64,000 nucleotides of DNA from Novosphingobium sp. RL4 (GCF_035658495.1 NZ_CP141944.1:1514001-1578000); one strand, 5' to 3'. Positions 33,052 to 41,723 are shown, counted from the first letter of the stretch. Notes: generated by a model not told the origin, from the sequence alone. Numbers and translations: made by a program.

Positions 33052-36000
33052 ATGTTTCGTTCGAGTAATGCCCTGCTGCGCGTATCCGCGTGGGCGATCG
33101 CGTTGGCCACGGTGAGCGGCGGGGTCGCCGCGGCGCCTGCGCAGGCGGCTGCCACGGGGCAGTACAGCTTCGCCATTCCGGCACAGGACCTCGGCCATGC
33201 GCTTCAGGAATTCTCGCGCGTTACCGGGCTGCAGGTGGCGGCGGCGCCCGATGCGGTGCGGGGGCGCCGGAGCGCGGCCGTCTCGGGCCGGATGAGCGCG
33301 CAGCAGGCGCTCGCCCGGCTGGTGCGCGGCGCCAATGTCGAGACGCAGCTTCGCGGGGGCACCGTGATCCTGAAGGCGCGGGCGGCCACGCCGCGCCCCG
33401 CCGCAGTCACCGCTCCGGCGCGCCGCGCCGCGCCGGTGGCCGCCGCCGCCGTTGCCGAAGAGCCTGCCGGGGGCGGAGACAGCGAGATCGTCGTCACCGG
33501 CTATATCGAGGCGGCGCAGCACGCGCTCGACATCAAGCGCAGGAACGACACCGTCTCCGACACGATCAGCGCCGACGACATGGGCAAGCTGCCCGCCAAC
33601 AATGTTTCCGAGGCGCTCGCGCGGCTGCCCGGCGTCAACGCGGTGCGCAGCCCGACCACGGGCGAGGGCGACCGCATCACCGTGCGCGGCCTTTCCACCG
33701 AGCTGAACAACTACTCGATCAACGGCGTTCGCCTGGGCGGGGCCGGTTCGCGCGACAACAATTTCTATCGCGGCGTGCGCCTCTCGGTCCTGCCGCCGGA
33801 CGGTATCAAGCAGATCACCGTCTATAAGACCCTGACGCCCGACCGCGACGGTGACGCGCTGGGCGGCTCGGTGGATATCTCCACCCCGACCGCCTTCGAC
33901 CAGACCCCGATGTACGCGCGTCTGTCCGCCGAGGGCGGGATGCTCGACAAGTACGACCATCGCAAGTCCGGCCAGGTTTCCGGCGCGCTTTCGCGCCAGT
34001 TCAGCGACCATTTCGGCATATACGTCGCCGCGAACTGGAGCCGCCGCAAGTCGCAGTTCGAGCAGAACGGCGTCGACGGCGATAACCAGCCCGATACCTG
34101 GTACGATGACAGCGAGACGCTGGGCTGGGACCCCAACCGCTTCGTCATGCGCGGCATGGACCTGGGCTTCGGCGAAACCGACGTGAAGCGCTGGGGCGCC
34201 AATACCAGCATCGACTACCGCTCGGACAATCACGATTTCCACTTCCGCGGGCAGTACAACAAGTACCGCAAGGACGAATTCCTCAACCGCCTGAACTTCC
34301 GCAACGACACCGCCCGGAACTCGACCCGCCTGGTGCAGGTGGATTCCGCCGATACCGCCTTGCTCCAGCCCGACGACAACGTGACCGGGTACGACGATGC
34401 GCTGGGCCGGATCTACGGTTATTCGCTCGACCAGATCGTGGATCAGGACGGCGACGGGATCATCACCGACGCGGACCGCAAGGGCAAATCGTTCTACAGC
34501 CTCAACGGCGGGTCGGGTACGTGGGACCCGCAGGGCTTCCGCCTGCGCCGCTTCTGGGAAGGTTCGCGCGAGACCGGCAGCCTCGCCTCGGCCAACCTCG
34601 GCGGAATCTCGCGCGTGGGCGAGCTGACGGTCGACTACGACGTTTCCTACTCGCAGTCGGAAGACAATCTCGACGACGGGTACACGCTGGAATTCCGCAG
34701 CGACAAGTACGGCTGGCTCGGCAACGAGGGCGTGCTGTTCAGCAGCAGCGAGGATTCGCGCTTCCCGAAGTGGCTGCTCAATTCCGCCGGGCTCGAAGCG
34801 GTGCAGGACCCGTCGCAGTACGATTTCAGCAGCCTTGAAGGCGAAGTGGGCGGCAGCAGCGAGAAGCTCTGGCAGGCGCAGTTCAACCTTGAATGGAAGC
34901 CGGTCGATTCCTGGCTGCAATCGTTCAAGACCGGCGCCAAGTTCTACAATTCGCGCCGCCGCACTTATCAGGGCTCGTTCCTGAACCTCGAGGCGGACGG
35001 CACGCTGGCGGACTTTTCCGAGTTCTACGGCAAGGACGTGAACAGCCTGTTCGGCGGCGCCTATAGCGGGCTCTACCGGCTCGGCACCACGATCGACAAC
35101 CGCAAGATGCTGGCCGAACTCCAGCGCGCCGAGGACGGCCAGAGCGAGATCTTCGACGGTTTCGCGGTCGATCCCAATGACGCGGAGCTTTCGAATGAGG
35201 ACAGCTTCCGCTTCAGCGAACGGGTGATCTCGGCTTATGCCATGGGCACGGCCCGCTTCGGCCGGGCGCAAGTGATCGCCGGCGTGCGCATGGAGGCGAC
35301 GCGCAACACGATCGACGCCTGGAACATGGACCTGATCCAGGGCGAGCGGTTCGTCTCGGACAAGTCCAGCTTCGTGAACGTGCTGCCCTCGGTCCATGTG
35401 AATTACGAACTGGACGACCGCACCAAGCTGCGCGGCGCGGTCTGGACCAGCTTCGCGCGTCCCGACATCGCCCGCATGAGTTCGGCGCGCGAATACGGCT
35501 ACGACACCGACCCCGATGGCGACGGCGAGGAAAACCCGGTCTCGCAGTGGGTGCTGACCTCGATCGCGCAGGGCAACCCGAACCTCAAGCCGATGCGCTC
35601 GCTCAACCTCGACATGTCGCTGGAGCACTATGCCGGCCGCACCGGGGCCTATTCGGTGGCGCTCTACTACAAGCACATCACCAACTTCCTGTTCCGCTCC
35701 TCCTCCAGCAACATCCGCGACGGGACGCTGGGCGAGAACGTCGATCCTGCCGGCGTGGCGATCTCGATGCCGAACAACGGCAAGTGGGCCGAAGTCTACG
35801 GCGTGGAGATCAGTGGCCAGCAGCTCCTGCACTGGCTGCCGGGCGTGCTCGGTTCGCTGGGCGTGGGCGGCAACCTGACGCTGCAGCGTTCGAAGGCGGT
35901 CACGGGGCTTTCGTGGCATCCCGACGGCTACACCCTGCCGCTGATGGAAACGCCCGAGACGATCGCCAACCTGCAACTGTTCTGGGAGCGCAAGGGCTGG

Positions 36001-36264
36001 GAAATCTACGGTGCATGGAACTACCAGTCGCGGTTCCTCGGCGGCATCCAGGACTTCGGCAACAATCCCTACGAGCAGGCCTATAGCTTCGTGGACCTGA
36101 CCTTCCGCAAGACCTTCCTCAAGAAGTCCTCGGTGCAGTTCCAGGTCCAGAACCTCTTCGATTCGCACACTTATTGGGAAACCGTGTCGTCGGGGACGGG
36201 GGGAAGCCGCGCCTACATCAAGAACGGGCGCAGCATGACGCTCGGCTTCAACCTGATCTTCTGA
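33052..36264 (+). CDS. TonB-dependent receptor/transducer with N-terminal STN domain
   Basis: A 1070-residue outer-membrane receptor. It has a signal peptide ending near AQAAA, then an STN (secretin/TonB short) domain (YSFAIPAQDLGHALQEFSRV) that signals to FecR. The plug (VSDTISADDMGKLPANNVSE, then ITVRGLSTELNNYSINGVRL) and a 22-strand barrel ending in FNLIF follow. The plug wording is that of the Xanthomonas/Caulobacter receptor family, whose substrates are often not siderophores. Two Asp-Gly-rich loops at residues 464-475 and 818-826 resemble calcium-binding EF-hand loops. The ATG at 33052 has GGGGGG five bases upstream; an ATG three bases earlier is possible. A secreted phosphatase gene follows after 11 bases. 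Confidence 0.88.
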   Translation: MFRSSNALLRVSAWAIALATVSGGVAAAPAQAAATGQYSFAIPAQDLGHALQEFSRVTGLQVAAAPDAVRGRRSAAVSGRMSAQQALARLVRGANVETQLRGGTVILKARAATPRPAAVTAPARRAAPVAAAAVAEEPAGGGDSEIVVTGYIEAAQHALDIKRRNDTVSDTISADDMGKLPANNVSEALARLPGVNAVRSPTTGEGDRITVRGLSTELNNYSINGVRLGGAGSRDNNFYRGVRLSVLPPDGIKQITVYKTLTPDRDGDALGGSVDISTPTAFDQTPMYARLSAEGGMLDKYDHRKSGQVSGALSRQFSDHFGIYVAANWSRRKSQFEQNGVDGDNQPDTWYDDSETLGWDPNRFVMRGMDLGFGETDVKRWGANTSIDYRSDNHDFHFRGQYNKYRKDEFLNRLNFRNDTARNSTRLVQVDSADTALLQPDDNVTGYDDALGRIYGYSLDQIVDQDGDGIITDADRKGKSFYSLNGGSGTWDPQGFRLRRFWEGSRETGSLASANLGGISRVGELTVDYDVSYSQSEDNLDDGYTLEFRSDKYGWLGNEGVLFSSSEDSRFPKWLLNSAGLEAVQDPSQYDFSSLEGEVGGSSEKLWQAQFNLEWKPVDSWLQSFKTGAKFYNSRRRTYQGSFLNLEADGTLADFSEFYGKDVNSLFGGAYSGLYRLGTTIDNRKMLAELQRAEDGQSEIFDGFAVDPNDAELSNEDSFRFSERVISAYAMGTARFGRAQVIAGVRMEATRNTIDAWNMDLIQGERFVSDKSSFVNVLPSVHVNYELDDRTKLRGAVWTSFARPDIARMSSAREYGYDTDPDGDGEENPVSQWVLTSIAQGNPNLKPMRSLNLDMSLEHYAGRTGAYSVALYYKHITNFLFRSSSSNIRDGTLGENVDPAGVAISMPNNGKWAEVYGVEISGQQLLHWLPGVLGSLGVGGNLTLQRSKAVTGLSWHPDGYTLPLMETPETIANLQLFWERKGWEIYGAWNYQSRFLGGIQDFGNNPYEQAYSFVDLTFRKTFLKKSSVQFQVQNLFDSHTYWETVSSGTGGSRAYIKNGRSMTLGFNLIF

Positions 36265-36275
36265 GGATACCTGCC

Positions 36276-37574
36276 ATGAAGACCAAGACGCGCATCCTGC
36301 TGGGAGCGCTGGCCCCGGCCCTGCCGCTGTTTCTGCCGCTGTGCCTGCCGTGTCCCGCCTTCGCCGCTGATGCTCCGGCCCAGCAGCAGGAGCCGCTGGC
36401 GCCCGCCACCGTCCGGCCCGAGCGCGTGATCCTGAATCTCACTGCCGATCCGGCCACCGGCATGGCCGTGACCTGGCGCTCGGCACCGGGGCTGCCGGGG
36501 CAGGTGCAATATGCGAAGGCGACCAGCAGCCCCGACTTCGTGAAGGCGCCGCTCACCGTGGCGGCGAATACCGACGATGCCACCTTGCCGGTCCGCGAGG
36601 ACCCGGCATTCCGCGCCGCCTATCACTCGGCGGTGCTGACCGGGCTCGAACCCGATACCGTCTATGCCTACCGCGTGGGGGACGGCGCGCACTGGTCCGA
36701 ATGGTTCCAGTTCCGCACCGCCGCCCGCGAGGGCAAGCCGTTCCGCTTCATCTACATGGGCGACATGCAGAACCAGATCCTGTCGGAAGCCTCGCGCACC
36801 TTGCGCATGGCCTTCCGCCAGGCGGGGGACGCGGCCTTCACGATCCACGCCGGAGACCTCATCAACCGGCATGACAGCGATGCCGAATGGGGCGAGTGGT
36901 TCGCCTCGGGCGGGTTCCTCTATGCCCAGACGCCGCAGATGCCGACGCCGGGCAATCACGAATACGTCAGGGATGAAGCCGCGCGGGCGGGTTCCTCGAT
37001 CAACGGCCAGTGGCGGCGCCAGTTCACCTTGCCCGAGAACGGCCCGGCCGAGCTTCCGGCGAGCCGGGAAACGAGCTGGTACACCGACTATCAGGGGCTG
37101 CGCCTGATCTCGATCGATTCCATGCAGGTCGATCGGGACGAGACCGCGCGCAAGGCCATTGTGAAATGGCTGGACGGGCTGCTGGCGAAGAATCCGAACC
37201 GCTGGACGGTGCTGTTCCTGCACTTCCCGCTGTTCTCCAGCGAGCCGGGGCGTGACAATCCCAAGGTCCGCGCCGCGCTGAAGCCGCTGATCGACAAGTA
37301 TCATGTCGACCTCGTGCTGCAGGGCCACGATCACGGCTATGCGCGCGGCGCGATCGGCAAGGACGGCCCATCGGCGGACGATGCCGGAACCACTTATGCC
37401 GTCTCGGTCGCCGGGCCGAAGATGTACGATGTCGGCAGCCTGCCCTGGGCCCGCAAGTCGGCCTCGCGCACGCAGGCCTATCAGGTGATCGACGTCAGCC
37501 CCGCCGCGCTGACCTACCGGGCCTATACGGCGACGGGTGAGCCGCTCGACGCGGTGACCTTGCACAAGCCCTGA
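36276..37574 (+). CDS. Secreted purple-acid-phosphatase-like metallophosphoesterase
   Basis: A 432-residue protein with a signal peptide (LLGALAPALPLFLPLCLP) and an N-terminal fibronectin-III-like domain (AVTWRSAPGLPGQVQYAKA, LEPDTVYAYRVGD). A calcineurin-type metallophosphatase domain follows with the metal motifs in order: YMGDMQN, HAGDLINRHD, TPGNHEY, FLHFP and QGHDHGYARG. This is the plan of bacterial purple acid phosphatases. It should hydrolyse phosphomonoesters or diesters in the periplasm or outside the cell. It starts 11 bases after the TonB receptor and shares its transcript, which links the receptor to a phosphorylated ligand or its product. Confidence 0.85.
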   Translation: MKTKTRILLGALAPALPLFLPLCLPCPAFAADAPAQQQEPLAPATVRPERVILNLTADPATGMAVTWRSAPGLPGQVQYAKATSSPDFVKAPLTVAANTDDATLPVREDPAFRAAYHSAVLTGLEPDTVYAYRVGDGAHWSEWFQFRTAAREGKPFRFIYMGDMQNQILSEASRTLRMAFRQAGDAAFTIHAGDLINRHDSDAEWGEWFASGGFLYAQTPQMPTPGNHEYVRDEAARAGSSINGQWRRQFTLPENGPAELPASRETSWYTDYQGLRLISIDSMQVDRDETARKAIVKWLDGLLAKNPNRWTVLFLHFPLFSSEPGRDNPKVRAALKPLIDKYHVDLVLQGHDHGYARGAIGKDGPSADDAGTTYAVSVAGPKMYDVGSLPWARKSASRTQAYQVIDVSPAALTYRAYTATGEPLDAVTLHKP

Positions 37575-37626
37575 TATCCGCAAGGGCCGGCCGCAGGCCG
37601 GGGGGGCGCCGTTTCCGGCCCTTGGC

Positions 37627-37664
37627 GAGGCCGCGCTTCGTATTGCGACGCGAAGTGCGGCCTC
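37627..37664. terminator. Bidirectional hairpin between convergent phosphatase genes
   Basis: GAGGCCGCGCTTCG (37627-37640) pairs with CGAAGTGCGGCCTC (37651-37664), 14 bp with one G-U. It lies between the stop of the metallophosphatase gene and the stop of the convergent tyrosine-phosphatase gene. There is no U-run. Confidence 0.6.
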
Positions 37665-37675
37665 GTTCGGTCCGG

Positions 37676-38731
37676 TCAGTCGAGCATGTTCTGGCGCAGC
37701 CTGGCGATATCCGCGTCGGTCAGGCCGATCTTCTGCTTCAGGTAGCCTTCGGTGCCGCCATACTGCTTGTCGAGATAAGTGAAGAACTGCGCGAGGTGAG
37801 AGATGCCGCCGGGGGTGTAGAGCGGTTCGGCCTTGGGTGGCTGGCCATCGGCGCGGGCGGCGTAATACTTGAGGATCGGGTTGCCCGGATAGTCGGCAGG
37901 GTCGACCTTGGGCATTTCCCACTGCGGCTGACGGAACGTGGTGGAGAGGTGATAGTCCTTGAGGATCGTCTCCCGGTCCACGCCGAGCAGGTCGTAGATC
38001 AGGGCCGTGGCGATCCCGGTGCGATCCTGCCCGGCCGAGCAGTGGTAGACCACCGCGCCCTCGTTCGCGAGGAGCCGGTTGAACAGGGCGCGGAACTGCG
38101 GGACGAGCATGATTTCCATGCCCTCGTAGATGTTCTCGCCGCCGCTCCTGGCCATCTTCGCGAAGAGGGGCTTCAGCGAATAGTCGTTGGCGAGGAACAG
38201 TGCGCCGGTACGGTCGTCAAGCATGTCGGGCGCGACTTCGCGTTCCTCGATCGAGCGCAGGTCCACCACGGCGCCCAGATGAACCTGATCGAGCAGCGCA
38301 TAGTCCGCATCCGTCAGCAGCGGCATCGCGCCCGAGCGAAAGGCCTTGTCCCACTTCACGGTGCGGCCGTCGCGGGTGACATAGCCGCCGATGTCGCGGA
38401 AGTTGCTGCCCTGCTGGAGCGGCAGGACCCGCTCGGCGACCACGGCGGTCTTGCCCTTGCGGCTTTCGAGGATGACGTAGCGGCGCTCGCTTGCGGGGAT
38501 GGGCAGGGTGAGCGTGCTCTCGGTGCTGGCGGCGGCAAAGCGCCGGTCGCCCTTGTCGAGCACGGTATCGGCGCTGATCCACACCGCGACCGGGGCGGTG
38601 TCCGGCCGGGTGAGCTGGACGGTCTGCGCGTCGAGCCGGGTCAGCGCGGCGATTTCGCGCGCGGTGGCGGCTGTGCCGGAAAGCGCCGTGATGGCGGCGA
38701 TCAGGGCGATGGATGTGGTCTTGCGCGTCAT
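37676..38731 (-). CDS. Exported tyrosine-phosphatase-like protein (Y_phosphatase3)
   Basis: A 351-residue protein with a signal peptide (TSIALIAAITALSGTAATA). After a beta-rich N-terminal segment come the family motif NFRDIGGYVTRDG, VVDLRSIEERE, and the P-loop HCSAGQDRTG with nucleophile Cys231 and Arg237 (CX5R). Related secreted enzymes hydrolyse phosphotyrosine, phosphoinositides or other phosphoesters. It is transcribed toward the purple-acid-phosphatase gene and away from the tandem-TetR gene. The shared 246-base upstream gap contains a perfect 18-bp palindrome, so that regulator probably controls it. Confidence 0.83.
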   Translation of the reverse strand: MTRKTTSIALIAAITALSGTAATAREIAALTRLDAQTVQLTRPDTAPVAVWISADTVLDKGDRRFAAASTESTLTLPIPASERRYVILESRKGKTAVVAERVLPLQQGSNFRDIGGYVTRDGRTVKWDKAFRSGAMPLLTDADYALLDQVHLGAVVDLRSIEEREVAPDMLDDRTGALFLANDYSLKPLFAKMARSGGENIYEGMEIMLVPQFRALFNRLLANEGAVVYHCSAGQDRTGIATALIYDLLGVDRETILKDYHLSTTFRQPQWEMPKVDPADYPGNPILKYYAARADGQPPKAEPLYTPGGISHLAQFFTYLDKQYGGTEGYLKQKIGLTDADIARLRQNMLD

Positions 38732-38895
38732 TTCTGGGATTCCCGGTCAGTGGCGCAGGGGGCAGCGTGCTTCCGATCGGCCCGCGATGAACGGACGTAG
38801 CGGCGACAGGCCCGGCGGCGCGAATTTGATCGTGGCCGATGTAGAACGTATGTATGTATCCTGTGTGACATCCGTATCGTCAATCTCCATGGCAT

Positions 38896-38913
38896 GCATC
38901 GTGGCCACGATGC
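38896..38913. promoter_or_regulatory. Perfect 18-bp palindrome, candidate TetR operator
   Basis: GCATCGTGGCCACGATGC is fully self-complementary. It lies 64 bases upstream of the tandem-TetR start and about 165 bases upstream of the divergent phosphatase gene, the place expected for an autoregulatory operator controlling both. Confidence 0.55.
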
Positions 38914-38977
38914 TCGCCATCGGCGGGATCGCTTGCTATTGTCAGGCAGACGACATGCCGAACCGGAGCGGGGCCTG

Positions 38978-40195
38978 ATGCCGGAAAATCCTAGAAAACC
39001 CTCTAATGACAGGCTGTTGGAGGCTGTTTTTGAGCAATGGGCCGCTGTTGGCGGCAGCGGGGTCACCGCGCGGCAGGTTGCCGGAATTGCCGATATACCG
39101 GTATCGTCGATCTACCATCATTTCGGCTCTCTGGAACAGTTGTTGGTCGTTGCGCAGGATCACGCGCGGCAGCAGGCGCGGCTCTGGTGCGATGACCAGC
39201 TCGGGCAGGTTTCGGGGTTCGCGGGGGACTATCGCGATTTCCCGGCCTTCTTCGCGCAGATCGTCGATGGCTGGGCGAACGAGCGGCGGGGGCTGGCCTT
39301 CGCCTGGCGGGAAGGGCAGCTTCTGGCCGCCACCAGCCCGGCCTTCCTGCAGGCGGAGGGGGAGTGGCGCGATCTCTGGGCGGGGTTCTGGCAGGTCGCG
39401 GCGGCAAAGTTCGGGCTGGCGGACCGGGCCATTGTCGTCGAGCGGGTCTTCGAGAACGAGAGCTTCCTGCACATGTTCCGCTGGCGCCGCACCGTGGACC
39501 GCGCCGGGCTGGACGAATTCGCGCGGGGGCTGGCGGCGTGGCTGTCGGGCAGGCCGATCCCGGAAGCGCCATGGCGCGACTATGCCCGGGCCGAGGCTCT
39601 GCGCGAGCTTCCGGCCTTCCCTGAACGCGACGCCACCGGCGCCCGCATCGTCGAGGCCGCAGCCGCCTTGCTGGAGAAGACAGGCGCCAGCGGGCTGACT
39701 CACCGCGCGGTTGCCGAAAGCGCGGGGCTGACGCTGGGCGTGGTCTCGCACAAGTTCCGCACCAAGTCGGAACTGGTCCAGGCCGCATTCGAGGGAACCT
39801 ACCTGAGCGGCGTGACCCGCTTCCGCTCCGATGCCCTGCCCGGCAGCGACACCGCCGCCGAAGCCGCGATCGAGCAGGCGCTGGACAACATGGTGGGCTT
39901 CATCGCCCACAGCGTGCGCGGCCGGGGCATGGATGAACTGCACATCGCCGTGGCGCGCGACCCGGCGCTGAACCAGTTCGCGGCGCAATTGCGCTATCTG
40001 CGCGGACAAACCTCGCGCAAGCTGCTGGAGGCACTGATCCAGGGGCGGCGTCAGGCGGGAAATCTCGAAGCGGCGCTGCTGTCGAGCTTCCTTTCGTCCT
40101 TGACGCGCAACCATGCCGGGGCGGAGGGCGAAACGTCCCGGGCAGCGATCCGGCGCGAGTTCGAGGCGGTGGTGGATCTGATCCGGGCGGGCTGA
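38978..40195 (+). CDS. Tandem TetR-type transcriptional regulator (two DNA-binding domains)
   Basis: 405 residues, about twice the usual TetR length. The first TetR_N domain spans residues about 10-60 (NDRLLEAVFEQW, VTARQVAGIADIPVSSIYHH). It is followed by a helical ligand-domain-like region. The second TetR_N domain is near residues 215-265 (GARIVEAAAALLEKTGASG, then LTHRAVAESAGLTLGVVSHK), with another helical region after it. This looks like an in-frame fusion of two regulators and could bind palindromic DNA as an intramolecular dimer. The start at 38978 is the first ATG after the divergent promoter region. The likely target is the palindrome at 38896. Confidence 0.82.
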   Translation: MPENPRKPSNDRLLEAVFEQWAAVGGSGVTARQVAGIADIPVSSIYHHFGSLEQLLVVAQDHARQQARLWCDDQLGQVSGFAGDYRDFPAFFAQIVDGWANERRGLAFAWREGQLLAATSPAFLQAEGEWRDLWAGFWQVAAAKFGLADRAIVVERVFENESFLHMFRWRRTVDRAGLDEFARGLAAWLSGRPIPEAPWRDYARAEALRELPAFPERDATGARIVEAAAALLEKTGASGLTHRAVAESAGLTLGVVSHKFRTKSELVQAAFEGTYLSGVTRFRSDALPGSDTAAEAAIEQALDNMVGFIAHSVRGRGMDELHIAVARDPALNQFAAQLRYLRGQTSRKLLEALIQGRRQAGNLEAALLSSFLSSLTRNHAGAEGETSRAAIRREFEAVVDLIRAG

Positions 40196-40289
40196 TCGCC
40201 TCGCCAACGTCATCGCGCAGCCCGAGCGGGCAGGGTGATGCCAGGTGCCGTTCTGGTGCCTTTAGGTGTCGTTCTGTTCCAGACGCGAA

Positions 40290-40315
40290 AAGGGCGGGCC
40301 TTTCGGCCCGCCCTT
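40290..40315 (-). terminator. Rho-independent terminator of doxX-like gene
   Basis: AAGGGCGGGCC-TTTC-GGCCCGCCCTT forms a perfect 11-bp stem. On the minus strand it is followed by a short U-run (TTTT overlapping the stem end). It serves the DoxX gene and may also stop transcripts from the convergent tandem-TetR gene. Confidence 0.8.
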
Positions 40316-40338
40316 GATGTTTTCGGTCTGCAAACCCG

Positions 40339-40746
40339 TCAGTCGCGGCCGTTTCCGAAGGCGACGATCTGCAGCAGGCCGCCGGCCATGGCGACGTTCT
40401 TGAAGAAGTGGATGAACTGGTTCTGGTCGCCGAGCTGGGCGTGGAAGAAGAGGGCAGTCGCCAGGCTGAACAGCGCCAGCACCGCGGCCACGGCGCGCAG
40501 GCGATAGCCCGAGATCAGGACGACACCGCCCACCAGTTCGACGATGATCGCGCCGGCAAGCGCAACAGCCGGCAGCGGCAGCCCGGCCGAGGCGATATAG
40601 GCCATCGTGCCGGATGGATCGGCAAGCTTGGATGCGCCGCTCAGGATGAAGATGGCGGCTATCAGGATACGTCCGATCAGCGGCAGGAACCTGGCGATGC
40701 CGTTGTCGAGCGTGGCGGGAGCGGTCTTGGCGGTTGCGGTATTCAT
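40339..40746 (-). CDS. DoxX family membrane protein
   Basis: 135 residues with four membrane helices. The DoxX pattern is IGRILIAAIFILSGASKLAD near residue 30, then the helices ALAGAIIVELVGGVVLISGY and AAVLALFSLATALFFHAQ. DoxX proteins are membrane components linked to redox balance and oxidative-stress defence. The start at 40746 has AGGGGA six bases upstream. It stands near two pirins and an OsmC-like gene, which fits a stress role. Nested inverted repeats lie about 92-131 bases upstream. Confidence 0.83.
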   Translation of the reverse strand: MNTATAKTAPATLDNGIARFLPLIGRILIAAIFILSGASKLADPSGTMAYIASAGLPLPAVALAGAIIVELVGGVVLISGYRLRAVAAVLALFSLATALFFHAQLGDQNQFIHFFKNVAMAGGLLQIVAFGNGRD

Positions 40747-41175
40747 GGCGATTCCCCTTGGCATTTGCGTTGAAGAGGAGCCGTAAGTCCGCGTTATGCG
40801 GCCGATGCTGCGGCGCCTCGATGACAGGGAAGTGCCGGAAGATCGGATTTCCAGAAATCCTGATAAAATTGATCTTCACGTTCGATAAAGTTGAAATGGT
40901 AGATCGTGGAAAATGGGACTGGCGGCAGGGCGGGGGGAGTCGCCGCCAGTCCCTCAGGGGTTCGCAGGCCGACCGTGCGGGCTCCGAACAGGGCTTTGGC
41001 GTAGTCGCCGCCAAGCCCGTAACTCTTGCCAAGCAGGCGGGATTAACGGCCCGGCCCGGGCTGGCATCAAGGTTGCAAATGAATACGGTCGCGGCAGGCA
41101 ATGGCTTTGCCGGACAGGAGTTTACGAGCTAGGCCTTTCGCGGTTCAGGGTCTTGTACGGAGTTGACGCGAAGCA
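40747..41175. other. 429-base non-coding region between doxX and the AraC gene
   Basis: No gene I can support. It holds the doxX promoter region with the nested inverted repeats at 40838-40877, and a perfect 12-bp hairpin GGGACTGGCGGC/GCCGCCAGTCCC at 40915-40953 that may end transcripts from the minus-strand AraC gene. A further imperfect stem lies near 40993-41020. Base composition drops between 40850 and 40910. Confidence 0.55.
40838..40877. promoter_or_regulatory. Nested inverted repeats upstream of doxX
   Basis: GAAGATC (40838-40844) mirrors GATCTTC (40871-40877), and inside it GGATTT-CCAG-AAATCC (40845-40860) is a perfect short palindrome. The composite lies in an A/T-rich patch 92-131 bases upstream of the doxX start, a good place for a regulator site. 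Confidence 0.4.
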
Positions 41176-41706
41176 TCAGTTGGCGCGTGCGACGGGCTGC
41201 CAGCGGCTGCGCCACACTTTGGGCGTGGTGCCCACCGCGCGGCGGAAAAGCCGCGTCAGGTGCGCCTGGTCGGTCAATCCGCATGTGCAGGCGATCTGCG
41301 AAAGCGCATCGTCGGTCTGGAGCATGAGGCGCTGCGCCCGCCGGATCCTTTGCCGGATGACATAGGCGTGGGGCGGTTCGCCCATGCTGGTCTTGAAGGC
41401 CCGGCAGAAGTGGCCGGTACTGAGCCGCGCAACCATGGCAAGGTCTCTGCAGGCGAGGGGGTGAGCAAGATTGTCGTCCACATGGCGGACCACCCTGTGC
41501 AGTTGCCAGCCGGCGAGGCCGCCCTTGGCCGAAGGATCGGATGTCAGGTCCGCCGGCGGAGCCACCGGCAGCAACAGGGCGCGGTAGTTCTCGGGCCTTT
41601 CTCCCGCCGAAATGCCGGCGGGGTGAACCCTGTCTTCGAAAATAGCTGGTAGATCCCGTCCCGATTTTATTGTTGTCGTGCTCAAGTTCGCATGAAGCAT
41701 GACCAA
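41176..41706 (-). CDS. Short AraC family transcriptional regulator
   Basis: A 176-residue protein. It carries only the two helix-turn-helix AraC DNA-binding domain (residues about 75-170: HVDDNLAHPLACRDLAMVAR, LSTGHFCRAFKTSMG, QIACTCGLTDQAHLTRLFRR) after a 70-residue N-terminal segment that is too short for a cupin sensor domain. It resembles SoxS/MarA-like stand-alone regulators, which act through their own abundance. A 12-bp inverted repeat lies just upstream. Neighbouring doxX, pirin and osmC genes suggest a stress regulon, by inference only. Confidence 0.82.
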   Translation of the reverse strand: MVMLHANLSTTTIKSGRDLPAIFEDRVHPAGISAGERPENYRALLLPVAPPADLTSDPSAKGGLAGWQLHRVVRHVDDNLAHPLACRDLAMVARLSTGHFCRAFKTSMGEPPHAYVIRQRIRRAQRLMLQTDDALSQIACTCGLTDQAHLTRLFRRAVGTTPKVWRSRWQPVARAN

Positions 41707-41723
41707 CTCTCCAATCTCGGCGA

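Noticed and set aside
32998..36168. A 1056-codon open frame on the minus strand, opposite the TonB receptor
   Set aside because: It mirrors the high-GC3 codon pattern of the receptor gene; its predicted protein has no signal, domain or motif, while the plus strand gives a full receptor.
40913..41365. A plus-strand 150-codon frame across the doxX-AraC gap
   Set aside because: It overlaps the AraC gene on the other strand, contains a 12-bp hairpin in its first codons and has no recognisable protein features.
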